NCBI GenBank assembly: GCA_019312835.1
Contig: JAFDCJ010000435.1
Span: 1 to 64,000, forward strand
Direction of reading: 5' to 3'
Source: Deltaproteobacteria bacterium
GTDB taxonomy: Bacteria > Desulfobacterota > Desulfobacteria > Desulfobacterales > JAFDCJ01
DNA: 64,000 nt
Shown: in pieces, positions 1 to 9,884 of the stretch
Numbering within the stretch: the first letter of the stretch is position 1
How the letters are laid out: each line of letters begins with the position of its first letter
Made by a program: the position numbers and the translations under genes
The notes under the pieces: generated by a model
Told to the model about the DNA's origin: nothing
Database searches by the model: none
The model's input: the letters and a program-made list of their open reading frames with translations, nothing else

Positions 1-1125
1 ATTGAGGCCAACCTGACTTCTAAAAAATTAAACCTGCGTTCAATATTGGCGGAGGAAAAAGCCTCCGGGGGGGATCAAAAGCAAGCCCCCGGAGCAGGCG
101 CTCGAAAGGACAGGGTCTTTCCGAACCAGCCCTTTGACCTGAGTGCCCTGCAAAAAATAGATGTCAACATAAGCATTCATGTTGATCAAATTATTGGTCT
201 GATCTCCGCTATCGACAACCATAAGGCTGAAATAAACCTTCAAAACGGCCATCTCGTCGTCAAACCATTCACAGGGGATATCGGCGGCGGAAAGTTCTCC
301 GGAACAATAGACCTCGTCACCCAGGCAAACGGAGCCGGGTTAAAGACAAAGATAAGCGCTCAAGATATAAACCTGGGGGAAATGCTCAAGAAAATGGGCA
401 TTTCCGATGACATCGAGGGCGAACTGGAGCTGGACATCGACCTGGCGGGACAGGGAAATTCGGTGGCGGCCTTGATGGCCGGTCTCAATGGTCATTTCAT
501 CGCCAGCATGGGCAAGGGCGAACTGCCTATCCGGTATTTAAATCTATTGGGAGCCGACCTGAGCAGCAGCCTCCTGCAGATAGTGAACCCCAATGCAAAG
601 CAGACGGACCGCGCCCAAATTAACTGTGCCGTGTGTGATTTCAATATCACAAACGGTATGGCAACGGGCGATGCCATCATTATCGACGACCCCCAAAAAA
701 CCCTGATCAGCAGCGGTACCCTCAACCTTAAAACCGAAGCACTGGATTTTGGCATTGAGACCAAGCCCAAGGGGGGCGTCGGCGCCGAAGGGACCGGCAA
801 AATTAGCGTCAGTCTGAGTAATGTTACCAAACCGTTTAAGTTGAGCGGCACCCTTGCCAAGCCATCTATTGGCATCAGTGCGCTGCGCACCGCTTCGATC
901 GTCGGCCGGGTGCTGTTCTTGCCGGGCGGCATTCCCAGTCTTTTGGTTTCGGGATCACTTGGCGGTGAAAACCCCTGCGTTGAAGCGGTGAATAAGGCCA
1001 AAGAACAGGCTGCCAAGGGTAAAGCGACGTCCGGCGAGCAAACAACCCAAAGTGAAACCGGAACCAAAAAAAAAGACGGACTTGGCAGCAAGATAATGAA
1101 TTTATTTAAAAAATCTGACAATTAA
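1..1125 (+). CDS. AsmA-family protein, C-terminal part (5' end outside window)
   Basis: Frame 1 is open from base 1 (IEANLTSKKLNLRSILAEEK...); AsmA-like C-terminal repeats (GGKFSGTIDL..., KISVSLSNVTKPFKLSGTLAKPSI). Confidence 0.75.
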   Translation: MEANLTSKKLNLRSILAEEKASGGDQKQAPGAGARKDRVFPNQPFDLSALQKIDVNISIHVDQIIGLISAIDNHKAEINLQNGHLVVKPFTGDIGGGKFSGTIDLVTQANGAGLKTKISAQDINLGEMLKKMGISDDIEGELELDIDLAGQGNSVAALMAGLNGHFIASMGKGELPIRYLNLLGADLSSSLLQIVNPNAKQTDRAQINCAVCDFNITNGMATGDAIIIDDPQKTLISSGTLNLKTEALDFGIETKPKGGVGAEGTGKISVSLSNVTKPFKLSGTLAKPSIGISALRTASIVGRVLFLPGGIPSLLVSGSLGGENPCVEAVNKAKEQAAKGKATSGEQTTQSETGTKKKDGLGSKIMNLFKKSDN

Positions 1126-1374
1126 ACCGCCAGCCCCTGTGGACCGCGCCGCGCTGGTTTGACTTGCACCGGCCCGGCGTTTCGCGTATAGTGAAAAGAA
1201 TCCGACGCTGAATATCGCCGACGGGTTGAAATGTTTCAGCCGGTAGGATCTGCCTTCCCTGGATAGGGGTCTATCTTTCGGTAGTATGCCGGGAGAATTC
1301 TCGATATATCCGTAATCATTAGCAAATAAACTTCATTTGACAACACCAAGCTTATTTTTGATGCGGGCGAGAAA

Positions 1375-1860
1375 ATGTCCAAAATCCAGACATATCTATC
1401 CGTATGCATGCTTTTTTTGCTGGTAGGCGGTTCGCTTGAAGCTGAGGCCCAGGAACGTTTCATCGACAACGGCGATGGCACCGTGACCGACACCCAACTG
1501 AATCTAATGTGGGCCCAAACGGATAATCAGGCCGATATTTTCTGGGAAAAGGCGCCCGCCTGGATAAAAACCGGTTTTGCCGATCAAATCGGGACCCGAT
1601 ACGATGATTGGCGCCTGCCGACGATCACCGAATTGGAAAGCCTCTACCTCGAATCCCCAGACTATGACGGTTATGACACGACCTGTGGCCACAGGGTAAA
1701 AATGGTACCTGAAATCAGGATCACCTGCATCCTGGTGTGGGCCTCCGACACCGCCCTGGGCATACCGCTGGCATTTAATTTTTACCTCGGCAACTTTTTC
1801 ACCGTTGATTTGACCGAGCAAAACGGCTGCCGGGTATTGCCCGTTCGAAGGATTTATTAG
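1375..1860 (+). CDS. DUF1566 (Lcl C-terminal domain) protein with N-terminal signal peptide
   Basis: Motifs RFIDNGDGTVTDTQLNLMWAQ and DDWRLPTITELESLY; hydrophobic N-terminus. Confidence 0.8.
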   Translation: MSKIQTYLSVCMLFLLVGGSLEAEAQERFIDNGDGTVTDTQLNLMWAQTDNQADIFWEKAPAWIKTGFADQIGTRYDDWRLPTITELESLYLESPDYDGYDTTCGHRVKMVPEIRITCILVWASDTALGIPLAFNFYLGNFFTVDLTEQNGCRVLPVRRIY

Positions 1861-1863
1861 AAC

Positions 1864-2700
1864 ATGACCGCTATTGCGAAACCCGACTATTCACTTCTGG
1901 ACCGGCCGGATGTTCTCCAGTTTCTGTTTCATCCGCGTCCGGAACTGCCCCTTTCCCCAATCCAGGCTGCCGATTCGGCCGACTCGACGCCGGCTAAAAG
2001 AGATATCCTGATTCCGGTGGAAGAAGACGTTGAGATTGGTGCCCGCTTTCACATGGCCGAACAATCCGGTGCCAATATCCTTTTTTTCCACGGCAATGGT
2101 GAGATCGTAGCGGACTATGACGAGTTGGGCCCCCTGTATCATCAGATGGGTGTCAATTTTATCGCCGTGGATTATCGCGGCTACGGCCGCTCAACGGGCC
2201 AGCCCACCGTCACCGCCATGATGCGGGACTGCCATGTGATCTTTGAATTTGTGCGAAAATGGCTCAAACAGAACCATTTTCCAGGTCCCATCATCCTGAT
2301 GGGCCGATCCCTCGGCAGCGCCTCCGTGCTTGAATTGGCTGCTGCCTGCCAGGATTCAACCGGCGGACTGATCGTCGAGAGCGGATTCGCCTACGCCGGC
2401 CCCCTGCTGCAACTGCTGGGAATCGATCTGGACGCCCTTGGATTCAAAGAGGAAAAGGGCTTTGGCAATATCGATAAAATTAAGATGTATCATAAACCTA
2501 CCCTGATCATTCACGCCGAATTTGACCATATCATTCCATTTTCAGACGGCGAGGCCCTGTATGCGGCCTGTCCGGCGGCGGATAAAGCCTTTTTGAAAAT
2601 CCCCGGGGCCAACCATAATGATATTTTCATGCGCGGCCTGCAGCCATACATGGCGGCGGTCAGCAATATGGTTGAACGGGTAAAAACAAATAGGCCATAG
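1864..2700 (+). CDS. alpha/beta hydrolase
   Basis: NILFFHGNGE, nucleophile elbow GRSLGSAS, DHIIPFSDGE, GANHNDI. Confidence 0.85.
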   Translation: MTAIAKPDYSLLDRPDVLQFLFHPRPELPLSPIQAADSADSTPAKRDILIPVEEDVEIGARFHMAEQSGANILFFHGNGEIVADYDELGPLYHQMGVNFIAVDYRGYGRSTGQPTVTAMMRDCHVIFEFVRKWLKQNHFPGPIILMGRSLGSASVLELAAACQDSTGGLIVESGFAYAGPLLQLLGIDLDALGFKEEKGFGNIDKIKMYHKPTLIIHAEFDHIIPFSDGEALYAACPAADKAFLKIPGANHNDIFMRGLQPYMAAVSNMVERVKTNRP

Positions 2701-2889
2701 CGGTCATCCGCCTTGAACGGTCGTCAATAGCCGCATCCCTGCAGGTCCTTACACCACCGACATCCACACCGATAATTCTCCGTAAGAATTCATTTTTCCT
2801 TAAGTTTTTGATCACCCGGGTCGATAATATTTAAAAAATGGCTTGCAGATTCATCGGCCGGCAAATCCAGCTAAATTAAAAACATCATT

Positions 2890-4113
2890 ATGGTTGCCGT
2901 ACAGACAGACAAATTAAAACCCGGAAAAATTTTAGCCGCGGAGGTACGCGATATCAACGGCCGCCTGCTGCTGGCCAAGGGCAGTGAAATTGGCCAGAAT
3001 CATATCCGGATTTTTAAGATCTGGGGGGTTTCCGAGGTCACCATCGAAGGCCCGGCCCGCAGCGGCGATAAACTGGATCCGGAACTTAATCCGGAGGTAT
3101 TTGAACAGGTAACCCAGACCGCTAAAAACACCTTCCGGCACACCGATCTGGAGCATCCGCTTGTCAAAAAAATATTTGATTTAGCGGTTCGATTCAGATG
3201 CGAAAATAATCTGATAGATACGGAAATCCAGGTAAATATCGAGGCGCCTGAAACCGAAGCCGGAAATCACCTGCCGGATTTCAGAGAAAGGCTGGGTAAA
3301 CGAAAAATTGTCCTGCCGGAGATTCCGTCTGTCGTGTTCGAGTTAAATGAGGTGATCGCCAATCCCATGTCATCGGCCGATCACATCGCCCAGGTGGTGA
3401 ATCGAAGCCCGAGTCTTACAGCCCTGCTGTTGAAGATTGTGAACTCTTCATTTTACGGGTTTCCATCCAAAATCGATAAAGTGTCCCACGCGGTGACCTT
3501 GATCGGTACCCGGGAGATTTCCGGACTGGCCCTGGGCATCAGCATTCTCTCGATTTTTAAGAACATCCCCAAAGAAATGATCGATATGTATTCATTTCTC
3601 AAGCATAGTTTGGCATGCGGTATCCTATCCAGAATACTGGCTGCTCAAAAGAATTTCGGCCACACGGAGCAGTTATTCGTATCCGGTCTGCTGCATGACC
3701 TGGGCCGCTTGATACTGTATTTATATTTTACCGAGGAATCGCTCAACATTTTGAGTCACGCACGAAAAAACCATAACCTATTGTACCAGGAAGAACAGGA
3801 CTATTTGGGCGCCGACCATGCCCTGGTGGGCAAGGAGCTAATGGAGCAATGGAAGCTGCCCCTGATACTTGAAAACAACGTTTTGTACCACCACAAGCCG
3901 TCAGAGGCCCAGCAGACCATTCCGGCGACCATCGTTCACCTGGCCGACATTATCGTCAACAGTCTGGGCATTGGAAGCAGCGGAGAAAAGTTTGTGCCCC
4001 CCCTTGACACAAAAGCGTGGGAAAGTCTGGAATTGCCGCTGAGCAATTTTGATAATGTCATCGGGCAGGCAATGCATCAGTTTTACTCATTGGAATCAAT
4101 ACTGCAATTATAA
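2890..4113 (+). CDS. HDOD domain signalling protein
   Basis: LPEIPSVVFELNEVIANPMSSADHIAQVVNRSPSLTALLLKIVNSSFYGFP; GLLHDLGRLILY. Confidence 0.85.
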   Translation: MVAVQTDKLKPGKILAAEVRDINGRLLLAKGSEIGQNHIRIFKIWGVSEVTIEGPARSGDKLDPELNPEVFEQVTQTAKNTFRHTDLEHPLVKKIFDLAVRFRCENNLIDTEIQVNIEAPETEAGNHLPDFRERLGKRKIVLPEIPSVVFELNEVIANPMSSADHIAQVVNRSPSLTALLLKIVNSSFYGFPSKIDKVSHAVTLIGTREISGLALGISILSIFKNIPKEMIDMYSFLKHSLACGILSRILAAQKNFGHTEQLFVSGLLHDLGRLILYLYFTEESLNILSHARKNHNLLYQEEQDYLGADHALVGKELMEQWKLPLILENNVLYHHKPSEAQQTIPATIVHLADIIVNSLGIGSSGEKFVPPLDTKAWESLELPLSNFDNVIGQAMHQFYSLESILQL

Positions 4114-4120
4114 CACAACG

Positions 4121-5896
4121 ATGAACAAGAAATTAAATATGAACCCGGAAAGCCTTCTGGCGCGCATTGAGTATCTCGAAGAAAACAGGCGGCTGATTCA
4201 AAATGCGCTGGAGATGGCCCTGTCCCTGGGGGATTTTCAAAAGAATATCAACAAGGGATACAAACCGGAAAACATCCTGCGAGAAGCCGAAAAACGGATC
4301 CAATATTTGATCCCATTTGAAGCCAATGCCTTTTATCTCGTCGATCAGGAAAAATCCGACTTTGTCTTATCCGTCTGTGAGCCCTCTGAAAAGATCCAAT
4401 TCATTGAAGATCAGGTCAGCTACCTGATCGACAAGGGCTTCTTTGCATGGGCCATTCGTGAAAGACGGGGGGTGACGATTTCATCCCACGATCATTCCAA
4501 GCAGCTGATGCTGCACGTCATCGCCACCTATTCGCGCATCCGGGGCATGTTTGTGGGTGTCCTGCCGGATCAAAAGAATATTCTCCCCGACAAATCCATG
4601 ACGGTGCTGTCGATCATTATGCTCAATACCGCCAATGCTCTGGAAAGCCTGGAGTTTTATCAATTGTTGCGCAACCAGAACAGCAATCTGGAAAGAATGG
4701 TCGAAGAAAGGACCAGGGCCCTGGCCGACTCTGAAAAACAGCTTCAGCAGGTAATGAAATTACAGGCCATCGGCACGCTGGCGGGCGGTATCGCCCACGA
4801 TTTTAACAACATTCTCTTCCCGATCGTCGGCTACACAGAGCTGACCATGGACGATATCCCCAAAGACAGCCAGGCCCGGCAAAATCTGGAAGAAATTCTC
4901 AAGGCCACCAAGCGCGCCAAGGAACTGGTCCAGCAGATCCTTACCTTTAGCCGTCAAAACTGTCAGGAGCGCAAACCGCTGAAGGTGCAACACCTTATCA
5001 AAGAGGCCTTGAAGCTGCTGCGGGCAACAATTCCGTCGTCCATCGAAATCGAATGCGAAATAGACGAAGCCTGCGGACCCATCAAGGGTGATCCCACTCA
5101 AGTCCACCAAATCATCATGAATCTGTGCACCAATGCCTATCACGCCATGCAGGAGACCGGCGGAAAGCTGGGGGTGAGCCTGAAGGAGATAAACATCAGC
5201 TACGAGCAATCCCTTAAAATGGTGGGCATGAAAGACGGCAAACATATCGAGCTGGTGGTAAAGGACACCGGCCACGGCATGGAACCGCAGGTTATGGAGC
5301 GTATCTTTGAGCCCTATTACACCACCAAGGAACAGGGGAAAGGTACGGGGCTGGGACTATCGGTGATTCATGGCATCGTCAAAAATCACGGTGGGGATAT
5401 AACCGTATCCAGTCAGTCGGGCAAGGGATCCTCGTTTAAGGTTTATTTGCCCATTATCGACGAAATTGAAGAGGAAATCCAGACGGATGAACCCTCGAAA
5501 GAAATCAACGGCCAGGAACGCATCCTGCTGATTGATGATGAGCAGCAGATCATTGATATCGAACAGCAGATTTTGGAGCGTCTCGGATATAAGGTAACAT
5601 CCAAAACCGACAGCGAAGAAGCCCTGGAGGAATTTGCCACCCAGCCCGATCGGTTTGATCTGGTCATTACGGATATGACCATGCCGAAAATGACCGGAGA
5701 TCAACTGGCACAGCGGATGATGGAAATCAAGCCCCAGATCCCGGTCATCTTGTGCACCGGATTTAATGAGGCCATTACAGAGGAAAAAGCATTGGCCATG
5801 GGAATCGACAAGTTTGTCATGAAACCGGTTGTCAAGGACGAGCTGGCCACCACCATCCGCAGTGTGCTGGACAACCGATCTGCCCTGCCGAATTAG
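4121..5896 (+). CDS. hybrid sensor histidine kinase/response regulator
   Basis: HisKA GGIAHDFNNIL, HATPase N/G boxes (IIMNLCTNAYHAM, DTGHGM, GTGLGLSVIHGIV), C-terminal REC (ILLIDDE, LVITDMTMP, KP). Start set at MNKKLN just after the HDOD stop. Confidence 0.9.
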   Translation: MNKKLNMNPESLLARIEYLEENRRLIQNALEMALSLGDFQKNINKGYKPENILREAEKRIQYLIPFEANAFYLVDQEKSDFVLSVCEPSEKIQFIEDQVSYLIDKGFFAWAIRERRGVTISSHDHSKQLMLHVIATYSRIRGMFVGVLPDQKNILPDKSMTVLSIIMLNTANALESLEFYQLLRNQNSNLERMVEERTRALADSEKQLQQVMKLQAIGTLAGGIAHDFNNILFPIVGYTELTMDDIPKDSQARQNLEEILKATKRAKELVQQILTFSRQNCQERKPLKVQHLIKEALKLLRATIPSSIEIECEIDEACGPIKGDPTQVHQIIMNLCTNAYHAMQETGGKLGVSLKEINISYEQSLKMVGMKDGKHIELVVKDTGHGMEPQVMERIFEPYYTTKEQGKGTGLGLSVIHGIVKNHGGDITVSSQSGKGSSFKVYLPIIDEIEEEIQTDEPSKEINGQERILLIDDEQQIIDIEQQILERLGYKVTSKTDSEEALEEFATQPDRFDLVITDMTMPKMTGDQLAQRMMEIKPQIPVILCTGFNEAITEEKALAMGIDKFVMKPVVKDELATTIRSVLDNRSALPN

Positions 5897-5973
5897 ATAC
5901 CTTCCTGAAAACACATTCCGTCAGCGTCTTTGCGCCATAAGGCTTGGTTGGGTTCGTTGTGCAGAACAAAACT

Positions 5974-6240
5974 GAACATCGAACGTCCAACATCGAAGGT
6001 CGATTGAGAAGAGAAATGATAAGGCAGGGTTATTGTCTTTGAAACCATGCCGCCGGCTGAGGGGACGGGATCGGGGTAAATGCCAATATCACGGTTTTGC
6101 CCGCCAGAGATTGAGTGAATATAATTAGGAGAGCGATATCAGGCGCAAACACCAGAACGGCTGATAAGAGGGTTCGGGGTATTTAAAGTTCGCCATCTTT
6201 GTCAATCGAAGTTGAAGGTTCGATGTTGGATGTTGGATGT
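5974..6240. repeat. inverted-arm word-repeat element
   Basis: aacatcgaacgtccaacatcgaaggtcgattga versus tcaatcgaagttgaaggttcgatgttggatgttggatg. Confidence 0.75.
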
Positions 6241-6425
6241 GCATTTTCTTTGGCCTCATCCATGGATTCAGTCAGCTGGTCGAACAGACATGCGACCGGA
6301 TCGGCAAATTTTCTGACCACCGACATCGCCTTGGATTGCGCGCTGCGGTATCCGGCGCGGTATGCAAAGGCATATACAAGGGTCACCAGGGTGAGTTGCG
6401 ACAACACAAACAAAAGAGGTTTCAT
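6183..6425 (-). CDS. small single-TM protein
   Basis: MKPLLFVLSQLTLVTLVYAFAYRAGYRSAQSKAMSV...; the 3' end is built from an intergenic repeat arm. Confidence 0.5.
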   Translation of the reverse strand: MKPLLFVLSQLTLVTLVYAFAYRAGYRSAQSKAMSVVRKFADPVACLFDQLTESMDEAKENAHPTSNIEPSTSIDKDGEL

Positions 6426-6524
6426 GAATGATTCTCCTTTATTTTTTTTTATCAGTAATATAGTTTCGGCATTAAAGATGGATAACTTTAGAAATGGTAC
6501 TAAAACCAGTTCGGAAGGAACCGC

Positions 6525-6782
6525 ATGCCATTGCATACACATAATTTTGTTGAAACCTACGAGGGGCTGGTCGGGTATGGATTCGATCGGGAAACCGACG
6601 AGAACACCGTCAGGTATTATTTACAGAAATTTTCAGATGACGCGTTCATGGCGATGATGACCCGGAGAATGACAGACGGGGAGCTTGGGGAGCTGTTCGA
6701 TCTGATCAACCGCCTCTTGAAAATCCATTTAACCCAGGCCGAGTACCACAGGCTGTTTCTGAAGGACAACCGAGAAGGTTAA
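6525..6782 (+). CDS. conserved hypothetical, 85 aa
   Basis: Helical composition, codon usage like neighbours, in an otherwise non-coding gap. Confidence 0.5.
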   Translation: MPLHTHNFVETYEGLVGYGFDRETDENTVRYYLQKFSDDAFMAMMTRRMTDGELGELFDLINRLLKIHLTQAEYHRLFLKDNREG

Positions 6783-6830
6783 TGCTTGCCGCTTGCAACC
6801 TGTCACGGTTGTTTTCTAGTTGGCATCTCT

Positions 6831-6922
6831 GGTTAAGCAGGTTGATTAGTTGATTGAGTTAATTAATTGATTAAGTTCACCGCGAATCTGATTAGACTGA
6901 GTTTTCAACTTAATCAACTGAA
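6831..6922. repeat. inverted-arm word-repeat element (TTGATTAAG type)
   Basis: ttgattaagtt (6867-6877)/aacttaatcaa (6907-6917) perfect. Confidence 0.75.
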
Positions 6923-7004
6923 CAGCCATTAGATAGGCCATTAGCACGACCCACTTGAATATTATCCGCAGACAAATAACCGGAAAGTGAAGGGAATATA
7001 AAGG

Positions 7005-8204
7005 ATGTTCACCAGCAAACAACTTGAACGCTATGCAGATGTATTGTGGTGGGGGCTGTCCACCGCCCGGTCGTCACCCTTTAAAAAAGAAGATATCATT
7101 CTGATTCGCTATCATCGACCGGCCATCCAGCTGGCTGAGATCTTATATGGCCGGTTGCTCGCTGCAGGTTATCACCCCGTCCAGCGCATGAGCCCGACCA
7201 CCCGGATGGAGAGGCAATTTTACCAGCTCTCCAACAATCGTCAGCTGGTCTTTTTACCTCCCGGAGAAAGAGAACTGATGTCACAGCTGAATGGAAGCAT
7301 TTTTTTGTATGCACCGGAATCCATCACCCACCTGCAGGATGTCGATCCCGATAAAATCGGTAAAACCGCCGTGGCGCAGAAATCTTTGCGTGATATCCTC
7401 AATCGGCGGGAATCTAACGGCACGCTCAGCTGGACGTTGTGCGTGTTTCCCACGGCCGAGCTGGCCGCCCAGGCCGGCCTTTCGACGGAAGACTATACCC
7501 GGCAAGTCATCAAAGCCTGCTTTTTGAACAAAACCGCCCCGGTGGCGGAATGGAGGCGCGTTCATGAAAATGCGCAAGCCATTAAAAAATGGTTAAACGC
7601 TTTGGAAGTTGCCTACTACCATGTCGAGTCCAAAAACATCGACCTCCACGTGACACCCGGGCAAAAGCGACAGTGGATCGGAATATCCGGGCGTAACATT
7701 CCCAGTTTTGAAATTTTTCTTTCACCGGACTGGCGGGGTGTCAGAGGGACATACTACGCGGATCAGCCTTCTTATCGAAGCGGCAACCGTGTCGAGGGCG
7801 TTCGCCTGGAATTCAAAAACGGCCGGGCAACTGGCGTCACAGCGGATAAGGGCGCGCGTTTTGTCCAAAAGCAGCTGAAAATCGATAAAGGGGCGGCCCA
7901 GCTGGGGGAATTCTCGTTGACGGACAAACGATTTTCCCGGATTGATCGTTTTATGGCCAACACCCTGTATGATGAAAACTTTGGCGGCAAAAACGGCAAC
8001 TGCCATATCGCGTTAGGTTCTTCTTATGCCAACACCTATGCCGGGAACAGACAAAAATTAACAGCGGCCCGCAAACGTGATCTTGGATTTAATGAATCGG
8101 CCCTTCACTGGGATCTGGTGAATACAGAGAAAAAACGCGTTAGCGCACATTTAAAATCCGGCCGGACCATCACCATCTATGAAAACGGCTGTTTTATGGA
8201 ATAA
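7005..8204 (+). CDS. M29-family aminopeptidase
   Basis: NIPSFEIFLSP, LGEFSLTDKRFS, TLYDENFGG...HIALG, GFNESALHWDLV. Confidence 0.85.
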   Translation: MFTSKQLERYADVLWWGLSTARSSPFKKEDIILIRYHRPAIQLAEILYGRLLAAGYHPVQRMSPTTRMERQFYQLSNNRQLVFLPPGERELMSQLNGSIFLYAPESITHLQDVDPDKIGKTAVAQKSLRDILNRRESNGTLSWTLCVFPTAELAAQAGLSTEDYTRQVIKACFLNKTAPVAEWRRVHENAQAIKKWLNALEVAYYHVESKNIDLHVTPGQKRQWIGISGRNIPSFEIFLSPDWRGVRGTYYADQPSYRSGNRVEGVRLEFKNGRATGVTADKGARFVQKQLKIDKGAAQLGEFSLTDKRFSRIDRFMANTLYDENFGGKNGNCHIALGSSYANTYAGNRQKLTAARKRDLGFNESALHWDLVNTEKKRVSAHLKSGRTITIYENGCFME

Positions 8205-8255
8205 GGCCATCGTCCGGCGTGAAAGATTCGAGGAATGGTCAGGATGGCCGATGAG

Positions 8256-8288
8256 AAAAGCGCCAGGCTGGGTAAGCTTGGCGCTTTT
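8256..8288. terminator. bidirectional intrinsic terminator between convergent genes
   Basis: aaaagcgccaggct-gggta-agcttggcgctttt, 14-bp stem with one wobble, A/T tracts on both sides. Confidence 0.85.
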
Positions 8289-8369
8289 GTGTTTAACATC
8301 TTAGGTTAATTTGGAATATTTGCCGCTATCACCGCTGGAGCCGGCTGGCAGTCTGATGGATGCACGCTC

Positions 8370-8741
8370 TCAGGCTCCCACCGCTGCCCGGGGAGGGACC
8401 GGTACCAGCGATCCGATGGATTCAACCAGTTTATTTAGCGCAAACGGTTTGGCCAGAACCATATCAAACGCATTGTTCTCCATCTGCCACGGGGTTCCGG
8501 ATATCGCTATTACAGGAACGGATTGCTTTTCAGATTTGCGGATATGGTTGACCACGCCGTTGCCGTCAATGCCGGGCATGCGAATGTCGGTGATCACGAT
8601 ATCGAAACTGCCGTGATCGAATTTACGGATGCCTTCCTGGCCGTCGGCGGCGGTTTCTACCTGGTGACCGAATTTGGTCAGCGCCTGATATATGATCTGT
8701 AAAATACCCTTTTCATCGTCAATAACCAGGACTGTGGACAT
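8370..8741 (-). CDS. CheY-like single-domain response regulator
   Basis: VLVIDDEKGILQ, DIVITDIRMPGIDG, VIAISG, LAKPF. Confidence 0.9.
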   Translation of the reverse strand: MSTVLVIDDEKGILQIIYQALTKFGHQVETAADGQEGIRKFDHGSFDIVITDIRMPGIDGNGVVNHIRKSEKQSVPVIAISGTPWQMENNAFDMVLAKPFALNKLVESIGSLVPVPPRAAVGA

Positions 8742-8822
8742 GGCGTTTCTCCCAATCAAGCAGGTCTATTCAGTAGGTTTATACTCATCTATCCTATCCC
8801 ATTGTTCCGGCAATGTCAACTA

Positions 8823-8865
8823 TATATTGTATATGTTAAGTAGCCGAGCCACTATATACAGTATA
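8823..8865. promoter_or_regulatory. candidate operator dyad upstream of the CheY-like gene
   Basis: tatattgtatat (8823-8834) and atatacagtata (8854-8865), inverted, 11/12 match. Confidence 0.35.
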
Positions 8866-9297
8866 CCCATCCGTTTCGACGAGATTGGCGACGCTCTGTT
8901 TCGGCTCTCCGACCAAAGGGTGCCCCCTAGCCGGAAGACGGTATGTTAAATTGGGAGGTTGTGAACATTCACGACGAGCAAGAATGCTCAGGGGGTTTTA
9001 TAGAAAACCATGCCGGGGTGTCAAACCGAGTTATCAGAGATTTTCGATTCAAAGGGAAAAAGTTATCAACAAAATTTATCTTCCTGAGTTCATTTCGAAA
9101 ATTACAAATATGGATCTAAAAGTTCTTAAATTAAGAGTTTGACCAACGTAGAAATATTCTTAAAGATTTTAAATGGATCAGAGGTTATTAACAAGTTATG
9201 AACAATCGGGTTTTCTTTAGAAATCTATTAAAACCTTCCTATTTTAAGGATTTTGAATAATGTCTTAAAAAAAATCAAAACGCCTGAGAGGGCGCAT

Positions 9298-9326
9298 AAA
9301 AAAAGCGCCTGACATCCGTCAGGCGC
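9298..9326 (-). terminator. intrinsic terminator of the DUF4911-miaB-DUF151 operon
   Basis: gcgcctgac-atcc-gtcaggcgc perfect 9-bp stem; seven T on the minus strand. Confidence 0.9.
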
Positions 9327-9386
9327 CATTCACTCGTTTGACCTAACCGCCCCAATCGGCAATCCTGATGGGGAATGGTTCAGCGG

Positions 9387-9884
9387 TTAGACCTTATATT
9401 TCCCGAAATCATCCGGGGACAGATTTGCCAGGTAATCGGCCCACTTTTTGCCGTCCTCGCTGGTATCGGCCACTTCGGCATCCGCATCACTTAATTTCGA
9501 TTTTTGCATGACCGAATCCTCGACATAGATCGGTGCTTTGAACCGCAGGGCCAGTGCGATGGCATCGCTTGGACGGGCATCGATGTCGAAACTCTGATCC
9601 TTGGAAACGAAATAGATGCGAGCGTAAAAGGTGTTATCTTTTAAGTCACAGACCTCGACCTTGACAATTGAAATTTCCAGGGTATCAGCGAAATTTTTTA
9701 AAAGATCATGGGTCATGGGACGATCATATTTTATGTTTTGAAGGGCTGACGCAATGGAGGTCGCTTCCAGCAATCCGATCCAGATGGGAACCGCTTGTTC
9801 ATCATCATCTGATTTTAAGATGATGATGGGGGTATTGGATGCCGGATCCATCGTCAGACCCGCTATGCTAACTTTATGCAGCAT
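9387..9884 (-). CDS. bifunctional nuclease family protein (DUF151)
   Basis: PIIILKSDDDEQAVPIWIGLLEATSIASAL; DARPSDAIALALRFKAPIYV. Confidence 0.9.
   Translation of the reverse strand: MLHKVSIAGLTMDPASNTPIIILKSDDDEQAVPIWIGLLEATSIASALQNIKYDRPMTHDLLKNFADTLEISIVKVEVCDLKDNTFYARIYFVSKDQSFDIDARPSDAIALALRFKAPIYVEDSVMQKSKLSDADAEVADTSEDGKKWADYLANLSPDDFGKYKV

Noticed and set aside
492-1121. Long antisense ORF opposite the AsmA gene (and many similar antisense ORFs, e.g. 17823-18467, 21490-22470, 23047-23787, 47813-48433)
   Set aside because: Mirror frames of well-supported GC-rich genes; no recognisable domain in any of them.
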